Positions 1-7,139 of a stretch of DNA of 41,600 nucleotides are shown here, one piece after another. The position numbers and the translations under genes were made by a program. Source of the stretch: Clostridia bacterium (lineage in GTDB: Bacteria > Bacillota > Clostridia > Christensenellales > Aristaeellaceae); contig JAFURI010000057.1 of the NCBI GenBank assembly GCA_017471885.1, positions 1 to 41,600 on the forward strand. Direction: 5' to 3'. Every line of letters starts with the position of its first letter. Within the stretch, counting starts at the first letter, position 1. The notes below the pieces were generated by a model. The model was not told the origin of the DNA, made no database searches, and saw only the letters and a list, made by a program, of their open reading frames with translations.

Positions 1-2
1 AC

Positions 3-1475
3 TTCTATTCCATTTACCGCAAGATGGTGCTGCAGAACAAGCCCTTCGACCAGATTTACGACCTGATCGCCATCCGCGTGCTGGTGGATACCATCCCGGA
101 CTGCTACACGGTGCTGGGCATCGTCCACACCCTGTGGAACCAGATGCCGGGCCGCTTCAAGGATTATATCTCCGTGCCCAAGGCCAACATGTACCAGAGC
201 CTGCACACCACCGTGGTGGGCGGCCGCAAGATGCCCTTCCCCGTTGAGGTGCAGATCCGCACATGGGAGATGCACCGCGTAGCGGAGTACGGCATCGCCG
301 CCCACTGGCGTTACAAGGAAGGCGGCAGCGGCGGCAACGATCTGGACAGCAAGCTCTATTGGGTGCGACAGAGTCTGGACTGGCAGAACAAGACCCGCGA
401 CTCCAAGGAGTTAGTGGAGACACTCAAGACAGACCTGTTCTCCGAGGAGGTTTTCCTCTTTACGCCCAAGGGCGACGTGGTGTCCATGGTCAAGGGCGCG
501 ACGCCCCTCGATTTTGCCTACCGCATCCATTCTGCCGTGGGCAACAAGTGCGTGGGCGCCAAGGTCAACGGCAAGATTGTGCCGCTGGATACTACGCTGG
601 AAACCGGCGACCGGGTGGAGATCATGACCTCCGCCTCCTGCAAGGGCCCGTCCAGCGACTGGCTTCGCATCTGCAAAACGCCCCAGGCCAAGGCCAAGAT
701 CCGCCAGTTCCTCAAGACGGTCAAGAAGGAAGAGAACATCGAGATCGGCAAGAGCATGGTCGACAAGGAATGCCGCCGCCGCGGCGTGACCTTGTCCGAG
801 GTCATGAAGCCGGAATTCTACGAGGGCATGCTGCGCAAGTATGGCTTCCAGGAACTGAACGATATCTACGCTTCCGTGGGCTTCGGCGGCATGGCGGCGG
901 TGTATGTGGTGACCCGCCTGATGGACGAGCAGCGGCTGCAGCAGGCGGCGCAGGCCCCCAAGGTGGAGGAAATCCCCACGGTGGAGCAGCACCGCAGCAA
1001 TAACGCCCGCAAGCAGGCCAAGGCCAATCACGGCATCATCATGCCCGGCAACGAGGATCTGGATATTCCTGTCCGCTTTGCCCGCTGCTGCTCGCCCGTG
1101 CCCGGCGACGACATTGTGGGCTACATCACCCGCGGCCGCGGCGTGACCATCCACAAGGCGGAGTGCATCAACGCGGTCAACGGCGAGAAGGAACGCCAGA
1201 TTGACGTGGCCTGGGCGGATACCAACATCGGTACCTTCGCTGCGTCCATCAAGGTGGAGGCGTACGATCATGTGAGCCTGCTGGGCGAGATCGCCACCTA
1301 TATCGGCGAAATGAACGTGCCTATCAAGGCTGTTTCCGCGCAGGCGGACGACAAAACCAAGATTTCCACCATCCGTCTGGTGCTGGAGGTTATCTCCCGC
1401 GAGCAGATGGACAAGGTGATCCGGATGCTGCAGAAAAAATCCGACATCATCGACGTGTATCGTACGCAGGGGTAA
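3..1475 (+). CDS. relA: RelA/SpoT-family (p)ppGpp synthetase/hydrolase, 3' part only
   Basis: Stringent-response enzyme that makes (and in bifunctional forms degrades) guanosine tetra/pentaphosphate from GTP/GDP and ATP in the cytoplasm. The reading frame is open from the first bases of the window, so the start and the N-terminal hydrolase domain lie upstream; about 490 of the usual 730-750 residues are present. What remains is the second half of the synthetase domain (YQSLHTTVVG and VEVQIRT motifs), a TGS domain beginning near VFLFTPKGD, a helical stretch, a Cys-Cys-containing RIS/zinc-finger segment (RFARCCSPVPGDDIVG) and a C-terminal ACT domain (ASIKVEAYDH onward). All synthetase motifs visible here are intact, so synthesis is likely retained; hydrolase status cannot be judged. 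It is followed by a terminator-like hairpin and then dtd, the usual relA-dtd order of Bacillota. Confidence 0.95.
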   Translation, partial: FYSIYRKMVLQNKPFDQIYDLIAIRVLVDTIPDCYTVLGIVHTLWNQMPGRFKDYISVPKANMYQSLHTTVVGGRKMPFPVEVQIRTWEMHRVAEYGIAAHWRYKEGGSGGNDLDSKLYWVRQSLDWQNKTRDSKELVETLKTDLFSEEVFLFTPKGDVVSMVKGATPLDFAYRIHSAVGNKCVGAKVNGKIVPLDTTLETGDRVEIMTSASCKGPSSDWLRICKTPQAKAKIRQFLKTVKKEENIEIGKSMVDKECRRRGVTLSEVMKPEFYEGMLRKYGFQELNDIYASVGFGGMAAVYVVTRLMDEQRLQQAAQAPKVEEIPTVEQHRSNNARKQAKANHGIIMPGNEDLDIPVRFARCCSPVPGDDIVGYITRGRGVTIHKAECINAVNGEKERQIDVAWADTNIGTFAASIKVEAYDHVSLLGEIATYIGEMNVPIKAVSAQADDKTKISTIRLVLEVISREQMDKVIRMLQKKSDIIDVYRTQG

Positions 1476-1481
1476 ACCCTT

Positions 1482-1511
1482 CGTCAAAATTCAGGCATTT
1501 TGACGAGTTTT
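1482..1511 (+). terminator. Probable rho-independent terminator after relA
   Basis: A perfect 9-bp inverted repeat, CGTCAAAAT (1482-1490) and ATTTTGACG (1497-1505), with a 6-base loop, begins seven bases after the relA stop and is followed by AGTTTT. The stem is AT-rich and the T-run short, so read-through into dtd is possible. Confidence 0.6.
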
Positions 1512-1555
1512 GCAGATTTTGCCGGCCGGTATGAATCAAAAGAGATGGTGATAAC

Positions 1556-2005
1556 ATGCGTTGTGTCATTCAGCGGGTGACGGAGGCCTCCGTCACGGTG
1601 GGCGGCGAAACCGTCGGCCGGATCGGTAAGGGCTTTATGGTGCTCATCGGCGTATCCGCAGAGGATACGGAGAAGGATCTCAAATATATGGCGGAAAAGG
1701 TGCCCAACCTGCGCATCTTTGAGGATGAGGCGGGCAAGATGAACGTTTCGCTCAAGGATGCGGGCGGGGAGATTCTGGCGGTGAGCCAGTTCACCCTCTA
1801 CGGCGACGCCCGGGGCAGCCGCCGGCCCAGCTTTATTCAGGCGGCCCGGCCCGAGGAGGCCAACGCCATGTACGAGAAGCTGGTGGAGGCCTGGCGGGCG
1901 CAGGGAATCCGGGTAGAAACGGGCCGTTTCCGCGCGGAGATGCAGGTGAGCCTTGTCAACGACGGCCCTGTGACCATCCTGATGGACTCCACCAAGGCGT
2001 TCTGA
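1556..2005 (+). CDS. dtd: D-aminoacyl-tRNA deacylase
   Basis: Hydrolyses the ester bond of D-aminoacyl-tRNAs (and mischarged Gly-tRNA-Ala), recycling tRNA and keeping D-amino acids out of proteins. The 149-residue length is exactly that of the family. The N-terminus [13 protein letters not shown] is typical, and both catalytic signatures are visible: SQFTLYGD (the SQFTL motif, about residues 80-87) and NDGPVTI near residue 137, which carries the cross-subunit Gly-Pro motif. The start is the ATG nine bases after a purine-rich AAAAGAG. It lies between relA and the MBL-fold hydrolase gene, a conserved order in Bacillota. Confidence 0.96.
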   Translation: MRCVIQRVTEASVTVGGETVGRIGKGFMVLIGVSAEDTEKDLKYMAEKVPNLRIFEDEAGKMNVSLKDAGGEILAVSQFTLYGDARGSRRPSFIQAARPEEANAMYEKLVEAWRAQGIRVETGRFRAEMQVSLVNDGPVTILMDSTKAF

Positions 2006-2030
2006 TTCACACAGAAAAGGAGATGCGATC

Positions 2031-2606
2031 ATGGCCGGAAAGCTGTGCGTGAAGGAAGTGACCGTGGGCATGCTGGGCACCTGCTGCTACATTGTGTGGC
2101 GGGAGGGCGCGGACGCCTGCGTGGTCATTGATCCCGGTGCGGAGCCGGAGCGGATCTTGCGGGCGGCGGAGGGAAAGCGCATCGACGCCATCCTGCTGAC
2201 CCACGGCCATTTTGATCATATCGGTGCGGTGGAGGAGCTTCGCAGGGACGGCGCGCAGGTGGTGATCCACCGGCTGGACGCGCCTATGCTCACCGATAAC
2301 GAGCTCAACGCCAGCTGGATGGTGGGCGCGCCGCTGAACGTATCCGAAGCAGACGTTACCGTGCGCGAGGGCGACGTGATCACCTTCGCGGATATCGCCT
2401 TCACCGTTATGCATACTCCGGGGCATACGCCCGGAAGCGCGTGCTATCAGGCGGAGGATCAGCTCTTCACCGGCGATACGCTGTTCCACATGGGTTGGGG
2501 ACGGACGGATCTGCCCGGCGGCAGCGATGCGGAGATGCACCGCTCGCTGGAGCGGCTGTATCCTCTGGCGCGCAAATACCCCATCCATCCCGGTCACGGA
2601 GGCTGA
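2031..2606 (+). CDS. MBL-fold metallo-hydrolase (glyoxalase II / YcbL-like)
   Basis: A cytoplasmic metallo-beta-lactamase-fold hydrolase of the glyoxalase II-like group, probably a thioesterase, substrate unknown. The dinuclear metal site is recognisable: THGHFDHIGA (HxHxDH, about residue 57), HTPGHTPGS (third histidine, about residue 128), the metal-bridging Asp in FTGDTLF, and a final histidine in HPGHGG. The protein ends right after that last motif at 191 residues, whereas relatives usually continue for another 12-20 residues. The AAGGAG ribosome binding site sits 8 bases before the ATG. The stop overlaps the hemZ start region, implying translational coupling. Confidence 0.88.
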   Translation: MAGKLCVKEVTVGMLGTCCYIVWREGADACVVIDPGAEPERILRAAEGKRIDAILLTHGHFDHIGAVEELRRDGAQVVIHRLDAPMLTDNELNASWMVGAPLNVSEADVTVREGDVITFADIAFTVMHTPGHTPGSACYQAEDQLFTGDTLFHMGWGRTDLPGGSDAEMHRSLERLYPLARKYPIHPGHGG

Positions 2607-2608
2607 TG

Positions 2609-4093
2609 ATGAAGCAATCGCTTGCCGCAGAGCTTGCGGCGTACCTTGAAAACATTGAGCCGGAGCTGATGAACGTCACCCGGCTTTTTGGCATACCGGA
2701 CAGCTGCTGGGAGGAGCCGAAGCGCTACGCCTTTGAAATGGAGGCGGAGGACGGCGAAAGCTGCCTGTGCCGCGTGACCAACAGCGAAAGCGGCGCGCAG
2801 GTTTGCCTGCAGGACAGGCTTCCGCCCATGGAGGAGGACGAGCGGCTGGGGCAGCTGCACCGCAAGCGCACCGTCCGCCGCCTGTGTAAGAACGCAGTGT
2901 ATCAGGCCGTGCGGCAGGATACCGGGCTGCAGCCCCCGTGGGGCAGCCTTACCGGCGTGCGGCCCACGCACCTGATTTACGAGTACCTGCAGAAGGATCA
3001 ATCCCCCGAGGTGAACCGCCGTCTGGCGGAGGCCGCGCAGTATATGACGCGGGAATTCGACGTGTCGCAGGAGAAGGCGCAGCTGGCTGCGGATACTGTC
3101 CGTGCCCAACTGGGGATGCTGCCTCCCGGCGATGAGTGGATGGACGTGTATATCGGCATTCCTTTCTGCACCACGCGCTGCACCTACTGCTCCTTCTCCT
3201 CGGGCGAGATCGGCCGGGGCAAGCTGGTGGAGCCTTATCTGGAGGCGCTGCTGAAAGAGATGGAGGCCGGCGCGCAGCTCCTGCGTGACAGCGGCAAAAA
3301 GCTGCGGGCGCTGTATGTGGGCGGCGGTACGCCCACCTCCCTGAACGAGGAGCAGTTTGACCGCCTGATGCGCCGCATGGCGGAGCTTTTCCCGGACGCC
3401 ATGGAATATACCGTGGAGGCCGGACGGCCGGATACCATCACCCCCCGCAAGCTGCGGTCCATCCGGGAGGCGGGCGTGGGGCGTATCAGCATCAATCCCC
3501 AGACCATGAATGATGAAACGCTGCGGATCATCGGCCGTGCGCACACCGCGCAGCAGGTGCTGGACGCCTATGCCATGGCCCGGGAGGCGGGGATCAGGCA
3601 TATCAACATGGACGTGATCGCAGGTCTGCCCGGAGAGACCCCGGCGGATTTCGCCCGTACCATGGAGGCGGCAAGGCAGCTGAAGCCGGAAAGCCTCACC
3701 GTGCACACGCTGGCGATCAAGCGCTCCAGCCGTCTGCACTTTGAGCAGTACCGTCTGCCCGACGGCGAGGAAGCTGCCGAAATGGTGCGCATGGGCTATG
3801 ATACCGCCCGGGAAATGGGCCTCGCGCCCTACTACCTCTACCGGCAGAAGAACATGGCGGGTAATCAGGAGAACGTGGGGTATGCGCTGCCGGGTCACAC
3901 CTGCCAGTACAATGTGGACATGATGGAGGAGAATACCCATATTCTGGCGCTGGGAGCAGGCGGCATCTCCAAGCGGATTTATCCCGAGGAGGGGCATATC
4001 GGCCGCAGCCCCAACGTGAGCAACATTGAGCAGTACATCCAGCGCGTGGATGAAATGATCCAGCGCAAGCAGGAGCTGTTTAAGGAGGAATAA
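2609..4093 (+). CDS. hemZ: Coproporphyrinogen III dehydrogenase-like radical SAM protein HemZ
   Basis: Radical SAM enzyme of the oxygen-independent coproporphyrinogen oxidase family (HemN/HemW/HemZ), annotated in Bacillota as HemZ; its real substrate in vivo is not settled. The cluster motif CTTRCTYC is complete (Cys187, Cys191, Cys194), followed by the GGGTPTS SAM-binding segment and the HemN-type C-terminal region. An N-terminal extension of about 175 residues precedes the radical SAM barrel, as in HemZ, and total length (about 495) fits. Two ATGs (2606 and 2609) are possible; the second was chosen because GGAGG at 2598-2602 is then six bases away. The first overlaps the preceding stop codon. 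No other haem genes are nearby, so a role outside haem synthesis is possible. Confidence 0.9.
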   Translation: MKQSLAAELAAYLENIEPELMNVTRLFGIPDSCWEEPKRYAFEMEAEDGESCLCRVTNSESGAQVCLQDRLPPMEEDERLGQLHRKRTVRRLCKNAVYQAVRQDTGLQPPWGSLTGVRPTHLIYEYLQKDQSPEVNRRLAEAAQYMTREFDVSQEKAQLAADTVRAQLGMLPPGDEWMDVYIGIPFCTTRCTYCSFSSGEIGRGKLVEPYLEALLKEMEAGAQLLRDSGKKLRALYVGGGTPTSLNEEQFDRLMRRMAELFPDAMEYTVEAGRPDTITPRKLRSIREAGVGRISINPQTMNDETLRIIGRAHTAQQVLDAYAMAREAGIRHINMDVIAGLPGETPADFARTMEAARQLKPESLTVHTLAIKRSSRLHFEQYRLPDGEEAAEMVRMGYDTAREMGLAPYYLYRQKNMAGNQENVGYALPGHTCQYNVDMMEENTHILALGAGGISKRIYPEEGHIGRSPNVSNIEQYIQRVDEMIQRKQELFKEE

Positions 4094-4096
4094 GCA

Positions 4097-4672
4097 ATGG
4101 GCAAGTATGTGGTACGCATTGCGCTGTGCGTTCTGGGCGTTGCGCTGGTGCTGCTGGCGCTGCTCAATCCTCTGTCCTACGAGGACAATCTGGAAATCAA
4201 CGGCGAGCAGGAGACCATGCCTGTTTTCAGCGCCGGTCAGGTGCTGGAGCAGCCGCTGCATGTGCCCGCGTCCATGAGCCAGTTCAGCCTGCGCGTTAAC
4301 AGCGTGAAAGAGGTCAAGGCGCTGACGCTGGACGTGACGGTTCTCTCCGGCGGCAAGGCTGCGGCAGAAATTGAATTTCCGCTGGAAAAGGTGCGCACCA
4401 AGGGCCGGCTGATCTGTGATCTGCCATCTCCGCTGGCGGCAGGGGACTATACGCTGCGGGTGGAAGCCCGGGGCGAGGGCAGCGTGACGCTGCTGGGCGG
4501 CGCGGAGAGTGCGGCGGCAGTGGACGGAGGCAGCTGGGATCTGGGATGCTACGTCCGCATGACCTGCAACGTGGAAAAACGCAGCACGGCGGCTGTGTTC
4601 TGCGGTGCGGTACTGGTGCTGCTGGGCCTGACGCCCGGAGGCGGAAAGGAGAAGAAGCATGCGCGTGTCTAA
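4097..4672 (+). CDS. Hypothetical membrane-anchored protein with extracytoplasmic domain
   Basis: No family recognised. The 191-residue protein has an N-terminal hydrophobic segment (about residues 7-24), then about 130 residues of beta-rich, soluble sequence that looks like an exported jelly-roll or Ig-like domain, then a second hydrophobic segment (about residues 165-181) and a basic tail. The predicted topology places the middle domain outside the cell. It starts three bases after hemZ with AAGGAGG in place, and its 3' end overlaps the next membrane-protein gene by 14 bases. The two are therefore probably made together, and it may be an accessory subunit of that protein. Confidence 0.75.
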   Translation: MGKYVVRIALCVLGVALVLLALLNPLSYEDNLEINGEQETMPVFSAGQVLEQPLHVPASMSQFSLRVNSVKEVKALTLDVTVLSGGKAAAEIEFPLEKVRTKGRLICDLPSPLAAGDYTLRVEARGEGSVTLLGGAESAAAVDGGSWDLGCYVRMTCNVEKRSTAAVFCGAVLVLLGLTPGGGKEKKHARV

Positions 4673-6143
4673 ACGAGGAGTACTGCTGGCAGCGGCGCTG
4701 GTGCTGGCGCTGTGCCTGGCCCTGTGCGCTGCGCTGCTGGTGCCGGAGGGACATATCGTATTTGAGGGCAACGTGATTGACCTGCTGGACGGCGAGTTCC
4801 CGGTGGTTGAGACGCTGCCCGGCGGACAGTGGATCAACGTGCCGGTGTTTGTGCATGCGCTGACGCTTCTGTGGGGCGCAGCAGCGATCGTCTGGGAGCT
4901 GACCGCCAAAGAGGTGAAGCTGCACCGGCTGACGCTTGTTCTCCTGCTGCTTGCAGGCACGATGAGCGTACTGTGTCGCCCTGCGCTGGAGTATTACGGC
5001 TGGGATGAGATGACCCACCGCGAACTGGTCTATATTTTTTCAGGTTACGATAGGTACAGCCTGAGCGAGTATGTGATGCAGCTGTCCACCTGGTTCTTCG
5101 GCTACATGCCCTACACGCTGGGCGTGGCTGTCAGCAACGCGCTGCATCTGCCGGAAGCAGTGATCCTGCGCACGGGCTCCATGGTCAGCGTAATCCTGTA
5201 TGCGGTGATGGCGTCGCTGGCGGTAAAGCATACGCCGCGGTGCAAAATGACCTTCATGATATTTGCGCTGATGCCGACTGTTCTGATCCAGTCCAGCTAC
5301 TTTACCTATGACGGTACTGTCATCGCCTATCTGCTTCTGGCAGTGGCGCTGCTGCTGGAGGAGATGCAAACACCTGACAGACGTCTTGGCAGCGGCAGAA
5401 GTCTTGCGCTTGTTGCCCTGATGGTGATCGGTACCATAGCCAAGCCGGCGTACAGCGTTTTCCTGCTGCTGCTGTGGATGCTGCCTGCGGGCAAGTTCGG
5501 CGGCAGGAAGCGGCAGACCGTGTTCCGCCTTTTTGTCCTGCTGATGCTGGCCATGTGCCTTTTCAGTATGACGCTGGGCACCTATGACAACGTTGCGCAT
5601 GGAGACTCGCGTATGGACGGCGCAAATTCTGCCGGACAGATTGCGCATATCCTATCGGATCCCGGCGGATTCCTGAATATGCTGCTGACCTATCTGAAGG
5701 TGGTCGGTCTGTCACTGTTTACTGCGGCAACGGCGTCCTGGGCCTATCTGGGTGCTTCCGGGGATATTGCAACGCTGCTGATGTGGATGTTTTTCATCGT
5801 TTGCCCTTTGTGTTCGATCGGGGAGCAGAGGCCGCTGTCCGGTCTGACGGCGCGTCGCCGCATCTGGATGGGTGTGCTGGCATGGGTGCCGGTTCTTGCG
5901 CTGATTATCACGCAGTATATCGTATCCTCCCCTGTGGGAGAGTCGGTTATCGTTGGCATGCAGCCGCGCTATACGCTGCCGGTTATGGTGGTGCTGTCGC
6001 TGGCGTTGGCGTGGCCCCGCGACGTACGGGCGAAGCTGGCTCCGCTGAACAGACCGTTGGCTTTCGCGCTGCTGGCCTGCTCGTGGTGCGCTTTGTATGC
6101 GTTTGTGGCAGATCAGGTGCTGAGATTGTATTTCGGCCTGTAA
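4659..6143 (+). CDS. Polytopic membrane protein, DUF2142-like
   Basis: An integral membrane protein of 494 residues with roughly ten hydrophobic segments. The pattern matches the DUF2142 family of membrane proteins distantly related to GT-C glycosyltransferases: an acidic motif after the first segments (GWDEMTHREL), a GYMPYTLG segment, SYFTYDGTV resembling the SxxYD motif, an AKPAY segment and a late QPRYTLPV motif. Members are usually found near surface polysaccharide genes and may move lipid-linked sugars, but no activity is established for this one. The start ATG follows GGAG and lies inside the preceding gene (14-base overlap). Assignment is from motif order by eye. Confidence 0.72.
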   Translation: MRVSKRGVLLAAALVLALCLALCAALLVPEGHIVFEGNVIDLLDGEFPVVETLPGGQWINVPVFVHALTLLWGAAAIVWELTAKEVKLHRLTLVLLLLAGTMSVLCRPALEYYGWDEMTHRELVYIFSGYDRYSLSEYVMQLSTWFFGYMPYTLGVAVSNALHLPEAVILRTGSMVSVILYAVMASLAVKHTPRCKMTFMIFALMPTVLIQSSYFTYDGTVIAYLLLAVALLLEEMQTPDRRLGSGRSLALVALMVIGTIAKPAYSVFLLLLWMLPAGKFGGRKRQTVFRLFVLLMLAMCLFSMTLGTYDNVAHGDSRMDGANSAGQIAHILSDPGGFLNMLLTYLKVVGLSLFTAATASWAYLGASGDIATLLMWMFFIVCPLCSIGEQRPLSGLTARRRIWMGVLAWVPVLALIITQYIVSSPVGESVIVGMQPRYTLPVMVVLSLALAWPRDVRAKLAPLNRPLAFALLACSWCALYAFVADQVLRLYFGL

Positions 6144-6189
6144 ATGAGCGACGCATCAGGTGAATATACTGGCGCTGTAAGCTCCGCTC

Positions 6190-6218
6190 TTGCAAAGAAG
6201 CCTCATTGCTGATACAAT
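6190..6218 (+). promoter_or_regulatory. Sigma-A-type promoter for the cyclophilin gene
   Basis: TTGCAA (6190-6195) and TACAAT (6213-6218) are separated by exactly 17 bases, 48 bases before the cyclophilin start codon. No other gene lies between. Confidence 0.7.
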
Positions 6219-6266
6219 AACTATTGATTCCGGCGTGGGCCGGATACCGAAAGGAGTAAAACCATT

Positions 6267-6785
6267 ATGGCACAGAATCCTACCTTTGTGATTACTATGG
6301 AAGACGGCCGCGAGATGAAGGGCGAGCTGTATCCCGAAATCGCGCCCCAGTCCGTGGGCAACTTCATTGCGCTGGCCAACAGCGGCTTCTATGACGGCCT
6401 GATTTTCCACCGCGTGATCCCCGGCTTCATGATTCAGGGCGGCTGCCCCAAGGGCATCGGCATCGGCGGACCCGGCTATCATATCAAGGGCGAGTTCGCC
6501 ATGAACGGCGTGAAGAACGATCTGCGGCACACCTATGGCGTGCTGAGCATGGCCCGCAGCATGATGCCTGATTCCGCCGGCAGCCAGTTCTTCATCATGA
6601 CCAGCGACAGCCCCCATCTGGACGGCCAGTACGCGGCCTTCGGCAAGGTGCTGGAGGGCATGGAGACCGCCGACGCCATCGTCAATACCAAGCGCGACAT
6701 GCGTGACAAGCCCCTGGTTCCCCAGGTGATGAAGTCCATCCGCGTGGAAACCTTCGGCCAGGTGTACCCCTTTGATCAGATGTAA
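6267..6785 (+). CDS. Cyclophilin-type peptidyl-prolyl cis-trans isomerase
   Basis: Catalyses cis-trans isomerisation of peptidyl-proline bonds during protein folding. There is no signal peptide, so it is cytoplasmic. The 172-residue protein is a single cyclophilin domain with the catalytic-Arg motif [13 protein letters not shown] (about residues 47-59), the SQFFIM core strand and the [10 protein letters not shown] segment of the active-site pocket. AAAGGAG is well spaced before the ATG. It has its own promoter upstream and a strong terminator downstream, so it appears monocistronic. Confidence 0.95.
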   Translation: MAQNPTFVITMEDGREMKGELYPEIAPQSVGNFIALANSGFYDGLIFHRVIPGFMIQGGCPKGIGIGGPGYHIKGEFAMNGVKNDLRHTYGVLSMARSMMPDSAGSQFFIMTSDSPHLDGQYAAFGKVLEGMETADAIVNTKRDMRDKPLVPQVMKSIRVETFGQVYPFDQM

Positions 6786-6793
6786 TGCATGAG

Positions 6794-6834
6794 AAAGCGC
6801 AGACTTGGCGATAAGAGCTTGGTCTGCGCTTTTT
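6794..6834 (+). terminator. Rho-independent terminator after the cyclophilin gene
   Basis: An 11-bp perfect stem, AAAGCGCAGAC (6794-6804) and GTCTGCGCTTT (6822-6832), ends in a run of five T, with a 17-base loop. It starts eight bases after the stop codon. Confidence 0.85.
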
Positions 6835-6861
6835 CGCCTGTTGTGAAGGAGGCGGCTCCCC

Positions 6862-7137
6862 ATGGAGAAGCAGAAAACCACCGTCCGCGTGGCGGGCAGA
6901 GAGTACACGCTGGTGTCCTCAGAGGCGCCGGAGTATATGAACCGCGTCGCCTCGTTTGTGGACAGGCGTATCAGCGAAACGGCGCTGGCGGCAAGGCTGC
7001 CGGTGGACAAGGCGGCGGTGCTGACATCGCTGAACATTGCTGATGAGCTGATGAAGAGCCATGACGAAAACAGCCGCCTCCGCCGCGAACTGATGAACGT
7101 TCGCCGCGAGCTGGAAGAAGCGCGAAAGGGAAAGTAA
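6862..7137 (+). CDS. zapA: Cell division protein ZapA
   Basis: Small FtsZ-associated protein that cross-links and stabilises Z-ring protofilaments at mid-cell. The 91 residues show the family plan: a beta-hairpin head (TTVRVAGREYTLVSSE), a conserved helix (YMNRVASFVDRRI), then a long coiled-coil tail (VLTSLNIADELMKSH and the charged ENSRLRREL stretch). AAGGAGG lies nine bases before the ATG. Only two bases separate it from the U32 peptidase gene, and the zapA-U32-mutS2 order seen here is common in Clostridia. Confidence 0.93.
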   Translation: MEKQKTTVRVAGREYTLVSSEAPEYMNRVASFVDRRISETALAARLPVDKAAVLTSLNIADELMKSHDENSRLRRELMNVRRELEEARKGK

Positions 7138-7139
7138 CG

